A DNA stretch of 10,398 nt from contig JAMOPK010000270.1 in assembly GCA_027064565.1 (NCBI GenBank), forward strand, positions 1-10,398. Reading direction: 5' to 3'. This document shows, in pieces, positions 1-6,793 of this stretch. A program made the translations under genes and the position numbers. The notes beneath the pieces were generated by a model that saw only the letters and a list, made by a program, of their open reading frames with translations, did not search any database and was not told the origin of the DNA. This DNA is from Caldifarciminota bacterium (GTDB lineage: Bacteria > Hydrothermota > Hydrothermia > B15-G9). Every line of letters starts with the position of its first letter. Position 1 is the first letter of the stretch.

Positions 1-29
1 ACATCTTTGTTTAATCCGAACGGGGCTTA

Positions 30-644
30 TCAGGGCAGTGCTGTCATCACGCCCACGATGAAGGCGTCGGTGTAGCCTTTCTTCTTAAAGAAATCCCTAA
101 CCTCTTCCGCTTCCGCTCTCGTAGCAAAATTACCCACTTGAACCTTATACAGGTTATCCTCAGGCTGGATGATGAACTCGTAGCTTGGGAACTTCTTTTT
201 AAGCTGCAGGAGAACGTCGTTTGCCCGGCGATAGGACGTAAAGGCGAAAAGCTGGACGCGATAAACGAAAGTCTGCTGTCCGATGGACGGCGTTGGGGAC
301 GGAGTCGGTTTCGCAGGTTTGCTCGGTTTTGGGGATGGAGCCGGTGGCGCTGGTTTCTGAGTTTCGGGCTTGGTCGGTGTGGGCGCAGGAGCGGGCGGCG
401 CTGGTTTGGTAGTTGTCTCGCCTATTAGAGGTTGAGGTGTGGTGATAGTGCTTTCAGCTTCCGATGGAGCAGCAGGTGACGGCTCAACAGGCGGTGCAGG
501 TGGTTTTTGCTCGGTGATCTGACTTGGCTGCGGAATACGTAAAACCGGCGCCTCGCCGGTACCCGACGATTGAGCCGGTTTCTTGGGGACACAACTTGCA
601 AGAACAAACGCCCCCATCACAAGCCCCAGTATAAATTTTTTCAT
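30..644 (-). CDS. SPOR-domain lipoprotein with proline-rich linker
   Basis: 204-residue predicted envelope lipoprotein. A short basic N-terminus (MKK) and a hydrophobic stretch lead to a good lipobox, LASC, so Cys18 should be lipidated after cleavage by signal peptidase II. Residues about 20-125 are a low-complexity Pro/Ala/Thr/Lys linker with imperfect KPAPPAP repeats, suited to spanning the periplasm. Residues about 126-204 form a SPOR domain, starting FVYRVQLFAF and including YKVQVGNF and the helix RAEAEEVRDFFKKKGY. In known proteins this domain binds peptidoglycan stripped of stem peptides at division sites. The start lies 6 bases after the rpmE stop codon, and its ribosome site (GAGGGGTGA) is formed by the end of rpmE, so the two are probably co-transcribed. 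A role in division or wall remodelling is inferred. It resembles the RlpA/FtsN/DamX style of SPOR protein but has no second enzymatic domain. The family call is strong; the exact role is unknown. Confidence 0.9.
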   Translation of the reverse strand: MKKFILGLVMGAFVLASCVPKKPAQSSGTGEAPVLRIPQPSQITEQKPPAPPVEPSPAAPSEAESTITTPQPLIGETTTKPAPPAPAPTPTKPETQKPAPPAPSPKPSKPAKPTPSPTPSIGQQTFVYRVQLFAFTSYRRANDVLLQLKKKFPSYEFIIQPEDNLYKVQVGNFATRAEAEEVRDFFKKKGYTDAFIVGVMTALP

Positions 645-650
645 AAAAAT

Positions 651-872
651 TCACCCCTCTGTTTTCCAGCCATATTTCTTGACAAACTTCTCTATGCGGC
701 CGCCAGTATCCATAGTGGCCATCCTTTTCAGTTCCCCTGTGTAAAATGGATGGCACTTCGAGCAGACCTCTACCCTGATCTCCTTTTTGGTAGAACCTGT
801 GACAATTACGTTTCCACAGGCGCAGCGGATAACGGCATCCTCGTAATAAGTCGGATGTATCCCCTTTTTCAT
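651..872 (-). CDS. rpmE: 50S ribosomal protein L31, zinc-binding type
   Basis: 73-residue protein of normal length for bacterial L31 (bL31), a small protein of the large ribosomal subunit at the subunit interface. The start MKKGIHPTYY is typical of the family. Four cysteines, Cys17 and Cys19 (CAC) with Cys37 and Cys40 (CSKC), form the zinc site that marks the C+ type; a later HPFYTG segment is also diagnostic. The start is supported by a strong ribosome site (AGGAGG, 9 bases upstream). It is transcribed from its own promoter, leftward, and is followed after 6 bases by the SPOR lipoprotein gene. In other bacteria the zinc form can be swapped for a cysteine-free paralogue under zinc limitation; no paralogue is in this window. 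Confidence 0.97.
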   Translation of the reverse strand: MKKGIHPTYYEDAVIRCACGNVIVTGSTKKEIRVEVCSKCHPFYTGELKRMATMDTGGRIEKFVKKYGWKTEG

Positions 873-881
873 TCCTGTTCA

Positions 882-887
882 CCTCCT
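882..887 (-). promoter_or_regulatory. Strong ribosome binding site of rpmE
   Basis: On the minus strand AGGAGG, within GAGGAGGTGA, lies 9 bases before the rpmE ATG. This is a long match to the 16S anti-Shine-Dalgarno sequence and fits the high expression expected of a ribosomal protein. Confidence 0.85.
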
Positions 888-902
888 CATTAGCGGGCGT
901 TA

Positions 903-931
903 ATTATAGACACATCGCAATTTCCCGTCAA
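903..931 (-). promoter_or_regulatory. Sigma70-type promoter of rpmE
   Basis: On the minus strand TTGACG (926-931) and a perfect TATAAT (903-908) are separated by exactly 17 bases, a near-consensus housekeeping promoter. Transcription would begin near 895-897, leaving a leader of about 25 bases that contains the ribosome site of rpmE. It should drive rpmE and the following SPOR lipoprotein gene. Confidence 0.8.
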
Positions 932-940
932 ACTGACGGG
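924..940. repeat. Perfect inverted repeat over the rpmE -35 box
   Basis: CCCGTCA and TGACGGG form a perfect 7-bp inverted repeat separated by AAC. The repeat covers the -35 hexamer of the leftward rpmE promoter (926-931). It has no T-tract on either side, so it is a poor terminator. It sits in the divergent region between rpmE and the DUF2079 gene and could be an operator for one or both. The function is inferred; the repeat itself is plain in the sequence. Confidence 0.55.
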
Positions 941-959
941 GGCAAGTAGCCTTCAGGAA

Positions 960-989
960 CTGGCAAAACTTAGCATCAACTCTTAAAAT
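960..989 (+). promoter_or_regulatory. Possible weak promoter for the DUF2079 gene
   Basis: A -10-like TAAAAT (984-989) has a partial -35 match, CTGGCA (960-965), 18 bases upstream. It points to the rightward gene starting at 1016. The rest of the 873-1015 divergent gap holds the rpmE promoter and its inverted repeat. The ribosome site before 1016 is also weak (AGGA, 11 bases upstream), which suggests modest expression. Confidence 0.3.
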
Positions 990-1015
990 TTCGACCCTTT
1001 ACAGGAACACAGATT

Positions 1016-2476
1016 ATGAAAAAATCTGCCAGATATCTAATCCTTGCTTGCTTTTCAAGCCTCTTTGTATGGGGGCTTTACAGAATAATCATTTTCGCAG
1101 CTGGTAATGCCGTTCTTCCAAATGAGATAGTCAGAATTTTCCTTTTTTCTGCCTTCGTTTTGCTATATCCAGTTTTTAAAAAATATCAACCAACGTTCCC
1201 TCACATCGCGGCCATCTGGTTTTTGATGTCATTGATTTTGTGTTGGCTGAAAAATGAGCAATATCTCCGATTCGTGAGCACAGGATTTGATCTCGGCATA
1301 AGGGCTAACATCCTTTACAACATAATCAAGCACGGGAGGGTATGGGACAGTCTGAATCAGGCTCATGGGTTCTCCGGGCATTTTTGGCCAGCAGCGTTCC
1401 CTCTGGCTTTGCTCCTAAAAATATGGTTTGATCCGAGAGTTCTTTTGTTTTCTCAAGCGGTATGGCTGGCATCCGCCGTATTCCCTCTGTTCCTGATAAT
1501 GAAAAACGATGAAACTCCATCGGATTTTATGTGGCTCTTTCTTGTCATGTTTCTGCTGAACCATTATTTTCACAACATAAATTCATTCGATTTTCATCCC
1601 GAATCACTGGGGACAGCGCTTGTGCTGTGGTTTTTATATTTCACGGAGAGGGGGTCTTTTGTAATAGCATTGATACTGATGGCTGCTGCGTTCACACTGA
1701 AAGAGGATATACCGATAGCCTTTGGTTCCCTCGCCCTTTACGGCTTTTTTTACGATAAAAAATTGCGGAAATTCTGGATGACTGTGGGGGGATTGTCCCT
1801 GATTTACTTCATTCTCGCACTGGTAGTTATATCCAACTACGGCTCGATCGGGGAATCGATTTCCACACACTATGCATTTGAGCCTCTTCCTTTCAAAAGG
1901 CTGGAATATGCTCTTAAGTTTTTCGCTTCCATGGGATTTTTGCCGCTTTTGTCTCCATCCAGAACGCTCATGTTCATCCTTCCATTTTTCGAACATATAC
2001 TTTCAAGCTGGAAACCGCATTTTCATCTCAGCGGTCAATATACGGCCATGTTATTACCAATTTCGTTCTACGTCGGGATTAGAAACTCAAAGCTCTTATC
2101 AAAAGGGCATGCTGAGGCCCTCATTGTTGCAGGGATTTTGATCTCAATACTACAATTCAACGTTAAGAAATACTTGCCGGATAAGGCGCAATTGCCATTG
2201 GTCAGATATGAAAAGATAGACTCTTTGCTCTCCACGCTGCCCGATTCCATGCCTGTAGCGGGTGGCAACCATATCACGCCGCACATCGCTCTGAGGGATA
2301 GCACATATCAGTTACCGCTGGTGCTGAATGCAAAGCTCATTGTGGTAGATACCACATGGCACGATTTTTACCCGTTAGATGAAAAGAGATATAGAAGCAT
2401 GGTCGATTCTCTGTTAAAGAATGGATTTGAGAATATCTCCAACGATCTTGGGCTTATGATGCTAAAAAGGCGATGA
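1016..2476 (+). CDS. DUF2079-family polytopic membrane protein
   Basis: 486-residue inner-membrane protein with many hydrophobic segments, the first at about residues 6-28, 36-56 and 62-80, and a soluble C-terminal tail of about 100 residues. Features typical of DUF2079 are visible: TGFDLGI with Asp92, GHFWP around His122, FDFHPES around His194, and LKEDIP with Lys229-Glu230-Asp231. The family is uncharacterised; its layout, with an acidic residue in the first large external loop, resembles GT-C glycosyltransferases that use lipid-linked sugars, so a sugar-transfer role is a fair but unproved inference. The last 4 bases overlap the start of a polysaccharide deacetylase gene, supporting a joint glycan role. 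Base composition is AT-rich: row 1081-1140 has 22 G/C of 60, against 39 of 60 in row 7021-7080 of the malic enzyme gene. Confidence 0.85.
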   Translation: MKKSARYLILACFSSLFVWGLYRIIIFAAGNAVLPNEIVRIFLFSAFVLLYPVFKKYQPTFPHIAAIWFLMSLILCWLKNEQYLRFVSTGFDLGIRANILYNIIKHGRVWDSLNQAHGFSGHFWPAAFPLALLLKIWFDPRVLLFSQAVWLASAVFPLFLIMKNDETPSDFMWLFLVMFLLNHYFHNINSFDFHPESLGTALVLWFLYFTERGSFVIALILMAAAFTLKEDIPIAFGSLALYGFFYDKKLRKFWMTVGGLSLIYFILALVVISNYGSIGESISTHYAFEPLPFKRLEYALKFFASMGFLPLLSPSRTLMFILPFFEHILSSWKPHFHLSGQYTAMLLPISFYVGIRNSKLLSKGHAEALIVAGILISILQFNVKKYLPDKAQLPLVRYEKIDSLLSTLPDSMPVAGGNHITPHIALRDSTYQLPLVLNAKLIVVDTTWHDFYPLDEKRYRSMVDSLLKNGFENISNDLGLMMLKRR

Positions 2477-3264
2477 TTGAACTTCTGATACTGCAATACC
2501 ATAAAGTGACCGACCGCTTCGAGATGGGCGGCACCAGAGTCACCACAAGCCAGTTCCGCCGCCATGTAGGAGAAGTCAGTCGGTGGGGCTACCGGCAGCT
2601 GGAACTCGATTCCCTCACTGGTGGTCTTCCTAAGGGCCGTTATGTCCTCTTCACATTCGATGACGGATTTGAATGCGTTTACTTTAACGCTTTTCCTGTG
2701 TTACAAAAATACGGTTACAAGGGGCTTGTCTTCCCTGTGGCGGGTTTTATCGGAAAGGAAAACGAATGGGATGCATCCTTCGGGATCAGGTTTAGGCAGA
2801 TGGATGCCTGTCAGCTCAGAGAACTGGCAAAGCACGGGTGGTGGATAGGCTCACATACGCTGACCCATCCTGACTTGAGGAAATTGGATGACAGAACGCT
2901 CAAAAAGGAACTTATTTCGTCGAAAAAGTTGCTGGAAGACATAATCGGCGCTCCAGTGATTTCCATATCTTACCCTTTTGGCCTCTATGACCATAGGGTC
3001 CTGAATTTTGTCAAAGATGCCGGTTACCGATTGGGATTCACTTCCCGAAGGAATCTTGTCCCCAACTGGAGCAGGCCACTTGAGATAGAAAGGCAGGGAG
3101 TATATCTGATCGACATGTCACTATCCCCTAAAATGGACCGAACTTCTCCAATTTTTATCATGGAATCGCTCAAGCAGATCACCATAAATCAGTTCGCACG
3201 GCTTAGCTCTCTTGCAAAACACGATTTGCCAATCTTGAGATGGATATCTGGTATGAGGAAGTAA
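2473..3264 (+). CDS. Polysaccharide deacetylase (NodB family)
   Basis: 263-residue carbohydrate esterase family 4 type protein, expected to remove N- or O-acetyl groups from a polysaccharide with a bound metal ion. Motif 1 is TFDDGF (Asp63 the presumed base, Asp64 a metal ligand); motif 2 is SHTLTH (His128 and His132, metal ligands); motif 3 is YPFG at residues 167-170. The N-terminal LQYHKVTDRF segment is typical of the PgaB/IcaB-like branch. No clear signal peptide is seen, so it may act in the cytoplasm or at the inner membrane face, which is odd for an enzyme on exported glycans. Its ATG overlaps the TGA of the DUF2079 gene (ATGA), implying translational coupling. The substrate cannot be told; a surface glycan or lipid-linked sugar is likely given the neighbour. 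Confidence 0.92.
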   Translation: MIELLILQYHKVTDRFEMGGTRVTTSQFRRHVGEVSRWGYRQLELDSLTGGLPKGRYVLFTFDDGFECVYFNAFPVLQKYGYKGLVFPVAGFIGKENEWDASFGIRFRQMDACQLRELAKHGWWIGSHTLTHPDLRKLDDRTLKKELISSKKLLEDIIGAPVISISYPFGLYDHRVLNFVKDAGYRLGFTSRRNLVPNWSRPLEIERQGVYLIDMSLSPKMDRTSPIFIMESLKQITINQFARLSSLAKHDLPILRWISGMRK

Positions 3265-3278
3265 AGCTCACACAATCA

Positions 3279-3316
3279 ACCTATGAACCGCGACTTTGCG
3301 GTAAAAACTGATAGGT
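3279..3316. terminator. Nested hairpin between convergent genes
   Basis: In the 55-base gap between the convergent deacetylase and ribD genes, an outer pair ACCTAT (3279-3284) and ATAGGT (3311-3316) encloses an inner stem ACCGC (3287-3291) and GCGGT (3298-3302). ATTTTA follows on the plus strand. The position suits a two-way terminator, but the stems are short and there is no long T-tract. Confidence 0.35.
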
Positions 3317-3319
3317 ATT

Positions 3320-4537
3320 TTACGGATTCTTATTGTATCCCCGTTTTCGGTGGTAAATTTTTAACACATCACCGTCAAATTCCTCCACGTGGGAGAGCCT
3401 CATTTCGTTCACAGCATTCTCGATGCCAAGTTGGAGACCGCCAAAAGCCGGTATCCCTTGCCCTATAATCTTGGGAGAGGTAAAGATGTAAAGTTTATCG
3501 ACAAGATTTTCAGCGATGAGCCGACCGGCGACAGCGGAACCGCCCTCGAACAGCATGGACTGAATCTTCTCAGAGGCAGCATGTTCGATTAAAGCATGGA
3601 GGTCAACCCGGCCGTCAGAGGCTTCCCTGAGGGGCCACACCTCAACGCCCCTGACAGCAAGTTCATCGACCTTGGATTTTTTCTCAAAAGCGGCCTTTTC
3701 GGTCGTCGCGACCACCGTTCGGAAATCCTGAGCCGTCATAACCAGATTGGAATCAAGCGGTATCCTCAGCTTTGAATCGAGCACGATCCTGACAGGAGGG
3801 ATCGGAGGGTAGAAATCCCTTGCCGTGAGCATGGGATCATCAGCCATGACCGTGCCCACACCGACAACTATTGCATCGTATTCGCCTCTGAGTTTGTGGA
3901 CATATCTGCGGGACAGTGAGTTAGTTATCCACATGGAGTGGCCCTTCGAGTCAGCTATGAAGCCGTCGAGGGTCATTGCGAGTTTGAGGGCTACGAACGG
4001 GCGACCGGTCTCCATGAATTTGAAGAAGACCTCATTCAGTTCCCGGGCCTCCTCCTCAAGCACCCCAACGGTGACGTCGAGTCCGGCTGCACGCAGTTTC
4101 TCAACCCCCCTGCCGTGCACCACCGGGTTGGGATCGAGTGTAGCGATGACTGCGCGCTTAAGTCCTGCTTCGATTATGGCATCAGCACAGGGAGGCGTTC
4201 GGCCGTAGTGAGTGCACGGTTCAAGTGTGACGTAAATCGTTCCGCCCCGAGCGTGTTCGCCTGCATCCGCGAGTGCAACCCTTTCGGCGTGCGGCAAGCC
4301 CGCCATTTTATGATAGCCAACGCCCACAATTCGTCCGTTTTTGACTATCACCGAGCCGACCATGGGATTGGGGCGTGTGAATCCTCTGCCAAGCTCGGCA
4401 AGCTGGAGGGCCAACCTCATGAAATCCTCATCCAAAAATTTATGGACACATTTAAGGTCTGTGTATCGCATGGGGTGAATTATAAAGAGGGACTCGCACG
4501 GAGCATATAACTGAACAATGGGCGTTTCCTTCCGCAT
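3320..4537 (-). CDS. ribD: Bifunctional riboflavin deaminase/reductase RibD
   Basis: Two-domain cytoplasmic enzyme for two successive steps of riboflavin synthesis: deamination of the pyrimidine ring of the GTP cyclohydrolase II product, then NADPH-dependent reduction of the ribose side chain. The deaminase domain has the zinc site HAE (His83, Glu85) and PCTHYGRTPPC (Cys108, Cys117). The reductase domain follows TGRPFVALK (about residue 178) and includes MTLDGFIA, GVGTVMADDP and LFEGGS. At 405 residues it is longer than the usual 360-370, because about 35 residues precede the normal family start at FLDEDFM. The first ATG is kept because GGGAG lies 6 bases upstream of it; Met23 lacks such a site, and a TTG at residue 36 would give the canonical start MDEDFM but also lacks one. 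No other rib genes or FMN riboswitch are visible here. Confidence 0.93.
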   Translation of the reverse strand: MRKETPIVQLYAPCESLFIIHPMRYTDLKCVHKFLDEDFMRLALQLAELGRGFTRPNPMVGSVIVKNGRIVGVGYHKMAGLPHAERVALADAGEHARGGTIYVTLEPCTHYGRTPPCADAIIEAGLKRAVIATLDPNPVVHGRGVEKLRAAGLDVTVGVLEEEARELNEVFFKFMETGRPFVALKLAMTLDGFIADSKGHSMWITNSLSRRYVHKLRGEYDAIVVGVGTVMADDPMLTARDFYPPIPPVRIVLDSKLRIPLDSNLVMTAQDFRTVVATTEKAAFEKKSKVDELAVRGVEVWPLREASDGRVDLHALIEHAASEKIQSMLFEGGSAVAGRLIAENLVDKLYIFTSPKIIGQGIPAFGGLQLGIENAVNEMRLSHVEEFDGDVLKIYHRKRGYNKNP

Positions 4538-4543
4538 CTCACA

Positions 4544-4548
4544 CTCCC
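4544..4548 (-). promoter_or_regulatory. Ribosome binding site that supports the long ribD start
   Basis: GGGAG on the minus strand lies 6 bases before the ATG at 4537. It is the main reason to prefer this start although it makes RibD about 35 residues longer than usual. No comparable site precedes the internal starts near 4471 and 4432. Confidence 0.5.
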
Positions 4549-4692
4549 ATGATGAGATTGAACTGGGATGTCGAGAAAGAACTCGGGTTGGGAGATATTA
4601 CCCTTTTTCTGCTCTGTCCGCATTCTAAAATTTTGTGGGCTTTCAACGACCTTACCCCTATCAGTTTTCCGTAAGTTTGTAGTGCGATGCTT

Positions 4693-4698
4693 TATAAT
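4693..4698 (+). promoter_or_regulatory. Probable -10 box for the asparaginase operon
   Basis: A perfect TATAAT lies 26 bases before the ATG at 4725 and just ahead of a strong ribosome site, so a transcript would have a leader of only about 20 bases. No good -35 hexamer is found at 16-18 bases spacing. This sits in the 187-base divergent gap between ribD and the asparaginase gene; no other clear signal is seen in that gap. Confidence 0.45.
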
Positions 4699-4711
4699 TT
4701 TGCCATCCTTC

Positions 4712-4717
4712 AGGAGG
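4712..4717 (+). promoter_or_regulatory. Ribosome binding site of the asparaginase gene
   Basis: AGGAGG lies 7 bases before the ATG at 4725, a full match at optimal spacing that fixes the start codon. Confidence 0.8.
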
Positions 4718-4724
4718 ATTATCG

Positions 4725-5672
4725 ATGAGAGCCATAATAGTCCACGGTGGTGTCAGTGAGCTGAAGAAGGAGAAGGTAGAACGTGCTGTTAACGGCGTTA
4801 AACGTGCGGTTGAGGCCGGATATGCTGTCCTGAAATCCGGTGGCGATGCGCTCGATGCCTGTGAAAAGGCCGTCAATGTCCTCGAAGACGACCCGGTTTT
4901 CAATGCCGGGACAGGTTCGGCGCTAACCCTCGACGGTCAGTGTGCGATGGATGCCTCCATCATGCGCGGCTCCACCCTTCAGGTCGGTGCGGTGGCCGAT
5001 GTCAGAAACGTAAAGAATCCCATCAGCCTTGCCCGCAAGGTGATGGAGGAGACGGACCACGTGTTGCTCGTCGGCGAGGGTGCCGAGAAGTTCGCAAGGA
5101 TCATGGGATTCCCGGAATACGATCCGATAACCGAGGAGCGCCGAATGGAGTGGAAAAAGCTGATGGACAGGGTGATGAACGGTCGTTCCCTGAAACACTG
5201 GAAAAAGCTGTCCGAACTCATCAAAAAGCATCCTGAGATTCTTCATGGGACGGTCGGCTGCGTGGCGCTTGACGAGCGCGGCGAGATAGCCGCCGGCACA
5301 TCCACAGGCGGCGTTTTCCTGAAACTGTTTGGCCGTGTCGGCGATACCCCTATCCCCGGCGCCGGGACCTATGCCACGATTTACGGAGGCGCTTCTGCAA
5401 CGGGCATCGGGGAAGCAATGATGCGAACCTTGCTGGCCAAAACCGTCGTGGACTTCATGAAAATCGGGCTTTCCGCTCCGAAAGCTGCGGAGGCCGGTAT
5501 AGACCTCATCAACAACACCGTGAACATGATGGCCGGAATCATAACAATTGACAGGCACGGCAACATAGGATTTGCCCACAACTCCCGAGACATGATAGTG
5601 GGTTTCATCAACGAAAACATGGATTCCATCGAGATTTCTGGCATTCCTGAAGATTGGAGGAAGGATGATTGA
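4725..5672 (+). CDS. iaaA: Isoaspartyl peptidase / L-asparaginase (Ntn-hydrolase)
   Basis: 315-residue member of the plant-type asparaginase family (peptidase family T2). Such enzymes hydrolyse L-asparagine and beta-aspartyl dipeptides, releasing aspartate. The N-terminus MRAIIVHGG is typical, as is FNAGTGSALTLDG. The precursor should cut itself before Thr176 in HGTVGCVALD, making alpha (1-175) and beta (176-315) subunits with Thr176 as the nucleophile. Substrate-binding motifs in the beta part are RVGDTPIPGAGTYA and SATGIGE. A Lys- and Glu-rich stretch (about 138-172) precedes the cut, as in relatives where this linker is disordered. The start is set by the AGGAGG at 4712. It leads a rightward set and overlaps the protease gene by 8 bases. 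A role in asparagine use or in clearing damaged isoaspartyl peptides is possible; the choice is not shown by the sequence. Confidence 0.95.
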   Translation: MRAIIVHGGVSELKKEKVERAVNGVKRAVEAGYAVLKSGGDALDACEKAVNVLEDDPVFNAGTGSALTLDGQCAMDASIMRGSTLQVGAVADVRNVKNPISLARKVMEETDHVLLVGEGAEKFARIMGFPEYDPITEERRMEWKKLMDRVMNGRSLKHWKKLSELIKKHPEILHGTVGCVALDERGEIAAGTSTGGVFLKLFGRVGDTPIPGAGTYATIYGGASATGIGEAMMRTLLAKTVVDFMKIGLSAPKAAEAGIDLINNTVNMMAGIITIDRHGNIGFAHNSRDMIVGFINENMDSIEISGIPEDWRKDD

Positions 5673-6756
5673 CAGCTTTTACATCGATGAAATTATAAAA
5701 GAGGCGGTTACCCGCGTCTTTGACATAGTGGAATGGGGCAAGGTGGACGCCGATGGTCCATGGGTTTTCGTTGGAAAATTTCAGGGCAATCCCGAAGATG
5801 GTATCGAACTTCTCAATGAGATATTCAGGCCCCTGAAATTGATGGTGGCCGTCCGTAGGACGAAGGATGGGCTTTACAAGATCATCATATCCAAAGCCCC
5901 ACCGGTGCCCCGCCAGAATATCTGGGTCAACGTCCTGCTTTTCTTCCTCACGCTGCTTTCTACGTTCTTTGTGGGGTCATTCATGGTGCTTACCCACACC
6001 CCGCATAACCTTGGCCAATTTCTGCTGGGATACAAATTCGCCGTTCCGCTGCTTCTGATATTGGGCATCCATGAGCTTGGACACTATTACCTTGCGAGGA
6101 AGCACGGGGTTTATTCCACCCTGCCTTATTTCATCCCGTTCCCGCTCAACATGGTGGGCACACTCGGCGCTTTCATAAAACTCCAGTCTCCTATTCCCTC
6201 GCGTAAGGCGCTGCTTGACATCGGGATCGCCGGCCCGATTGCCGGGCTGATCGTCGCAATTCCCGTCACCATAATCGGCCTCATGCACTCGATCGTGGTT
6301 CCACTGAGCAGCCTGACGGGCAATGCTTCGCCCATCGAGTTCGGAGAGCCGTTGCTTTTCCTTGGTCTGAGATACATCATCCTTGGTGCCGAGAGTTTCA
6401 AAGACAGCGCTGTGCTTCTGACGCCAACTGCATTTGCGGGCTGGGTCGGGTTTTTCGTCACGTCGCTGAACTTGCTGCCAGTTGGCCAGCTTGACGGCGG
6501 GCACATCCTTTATGCCGTCTTCGGGAAAAAGCACCTCACGATATCCCGCATAGTGGTTCTGATCCTGATAATCCTCGGCGTAAAATGGGTAGGCTGGCTG
6601 ATCTGGGCGATCCTGCTGATCGTGCTCGGCATCTCCCATCCTGAACCTCTGGACGAGGTTACGCCTCTTGATGGCAAAAGAAAGGCCCTTGCAGCGCTTG
6701 CACTTGTAATGCTTATCCTGACCTTCGTGCCCGTGCCGATAAAGGTCGTCCAATAA
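5665..6756 (+). CDS. M50 site-2-type intramembrane metalloprotease
   Basis: 363-residue membrane zinc protease that should cut a substrate within or near the membrane. Residues 1-83 form a soluble domain like that of EGY-type and cyanobacterial site-2 proteases. Hydrophobic segments start at about residue 86. The zinc motif is HELGH (His136, Glu137, His140), followed by the usual LARKHGVYSTLPYF region, then GIAGPIAGL, and the third zinc ligand Asp277 in NLLPVGQLDGGH. All catalytic residues are present and the protein looks intact. There is no PDZ domain, unlike RseP. A ribosome site GGAGG (5656-5660) lies inside the end of the asparaginase gene and the genes overlap by 8 bases, so translation is coupled. 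The substrate is unknown; no anti-sigma factor gene is nearby. Confidence 0.93.
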   Translation: MIDSFYIDEIIKEAVTRVFDIVEWGKVDADGPWVFVGKFQGNPEDGIELLNEIFRPLKLMVAVRRTKDGLYKIIISKAPPVPRQNIWVNVLLFFLTLLSTFFVGSFMVLTHTPHNLGQFLLGYKFAVPLLLILGIHELGHYYLARKHGVYSTLPYFIPFPLNMVGTLGAFIKLQSPIPSRKALLDIGIAGPIAGLIVAIPVTIIGLMHSIVVPLSSLTGNASPIEFGEPLLFLGLRYIILGAESFKDSAVLLTPTAFAGWVGFFVTSLNLLPVGQLDGGHILYAVFGKKHLTISRIVVLILIILGVKWVGWLIWAILLIVLGISHPEPLDEVTPLDGKRKALAALALVMLILTFVPVPIKVVQ

Positions 6757-6757
6757 T

Positions 6758-6776
6758 GCCCCACTTTCAGGTGGGC
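6758..6776 (+). other. Small intergenic hairpin before the malic enzyme gene
   Basis: GCCCCAC and GTGGGC can pair with one bulged base around a TTTCAG loop, filling most of the 37-base gap between the protease stop and the malic enzyme ribosome site. No T-run follows, so it is not a normal terminator. It could be an mRNA processing or stability element, or chance. Confidence 0.3.
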
Positions 6777-6793
6777 GATTTCTGGAGGGAGTC

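Noticed and set aside
360..420. Repeat structure in the linker region of the SPOR lipoprotein
   Set aside because: The repetition follows from KPAPPAP-like protein repeats in the linker and is not a CRISPR or a separate DNA repeat element.
138..428. Plus-strand frame rich in Arg, Trp and Gly
   Set aside because: It is the complement of the proline-rich linker of the SPOR lipoprotein; low-complexity DNA makes long reverse frames by chance.
3938..4510. 190-codon open frame on the plus strand
   Set aside because: It is antisense to the conserved RibD deaminase region and has no domain of its own.
4594..4617. GGGT...ACCC followed by TTTTT, a terminator-like pattern on the plus strand
   Set aside because: The stem has only 4 pairs and an 11-base loop, and no rightward gene ends before it.
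4538..4724. Possible FMN riboswitch upstream of ribD
   Set aside because: I looked for the conserved RFN-element segments on the minus strand and did not see them; the gap is also short for that element plus a promoter.
4923..5579. 218-codon open frame on the minus strand
   Set aside because: It is antisense to the asparaginase gene, whose motifs are all intact. The reverse frame has no family features and its length is explained by GC-rich codon structure.
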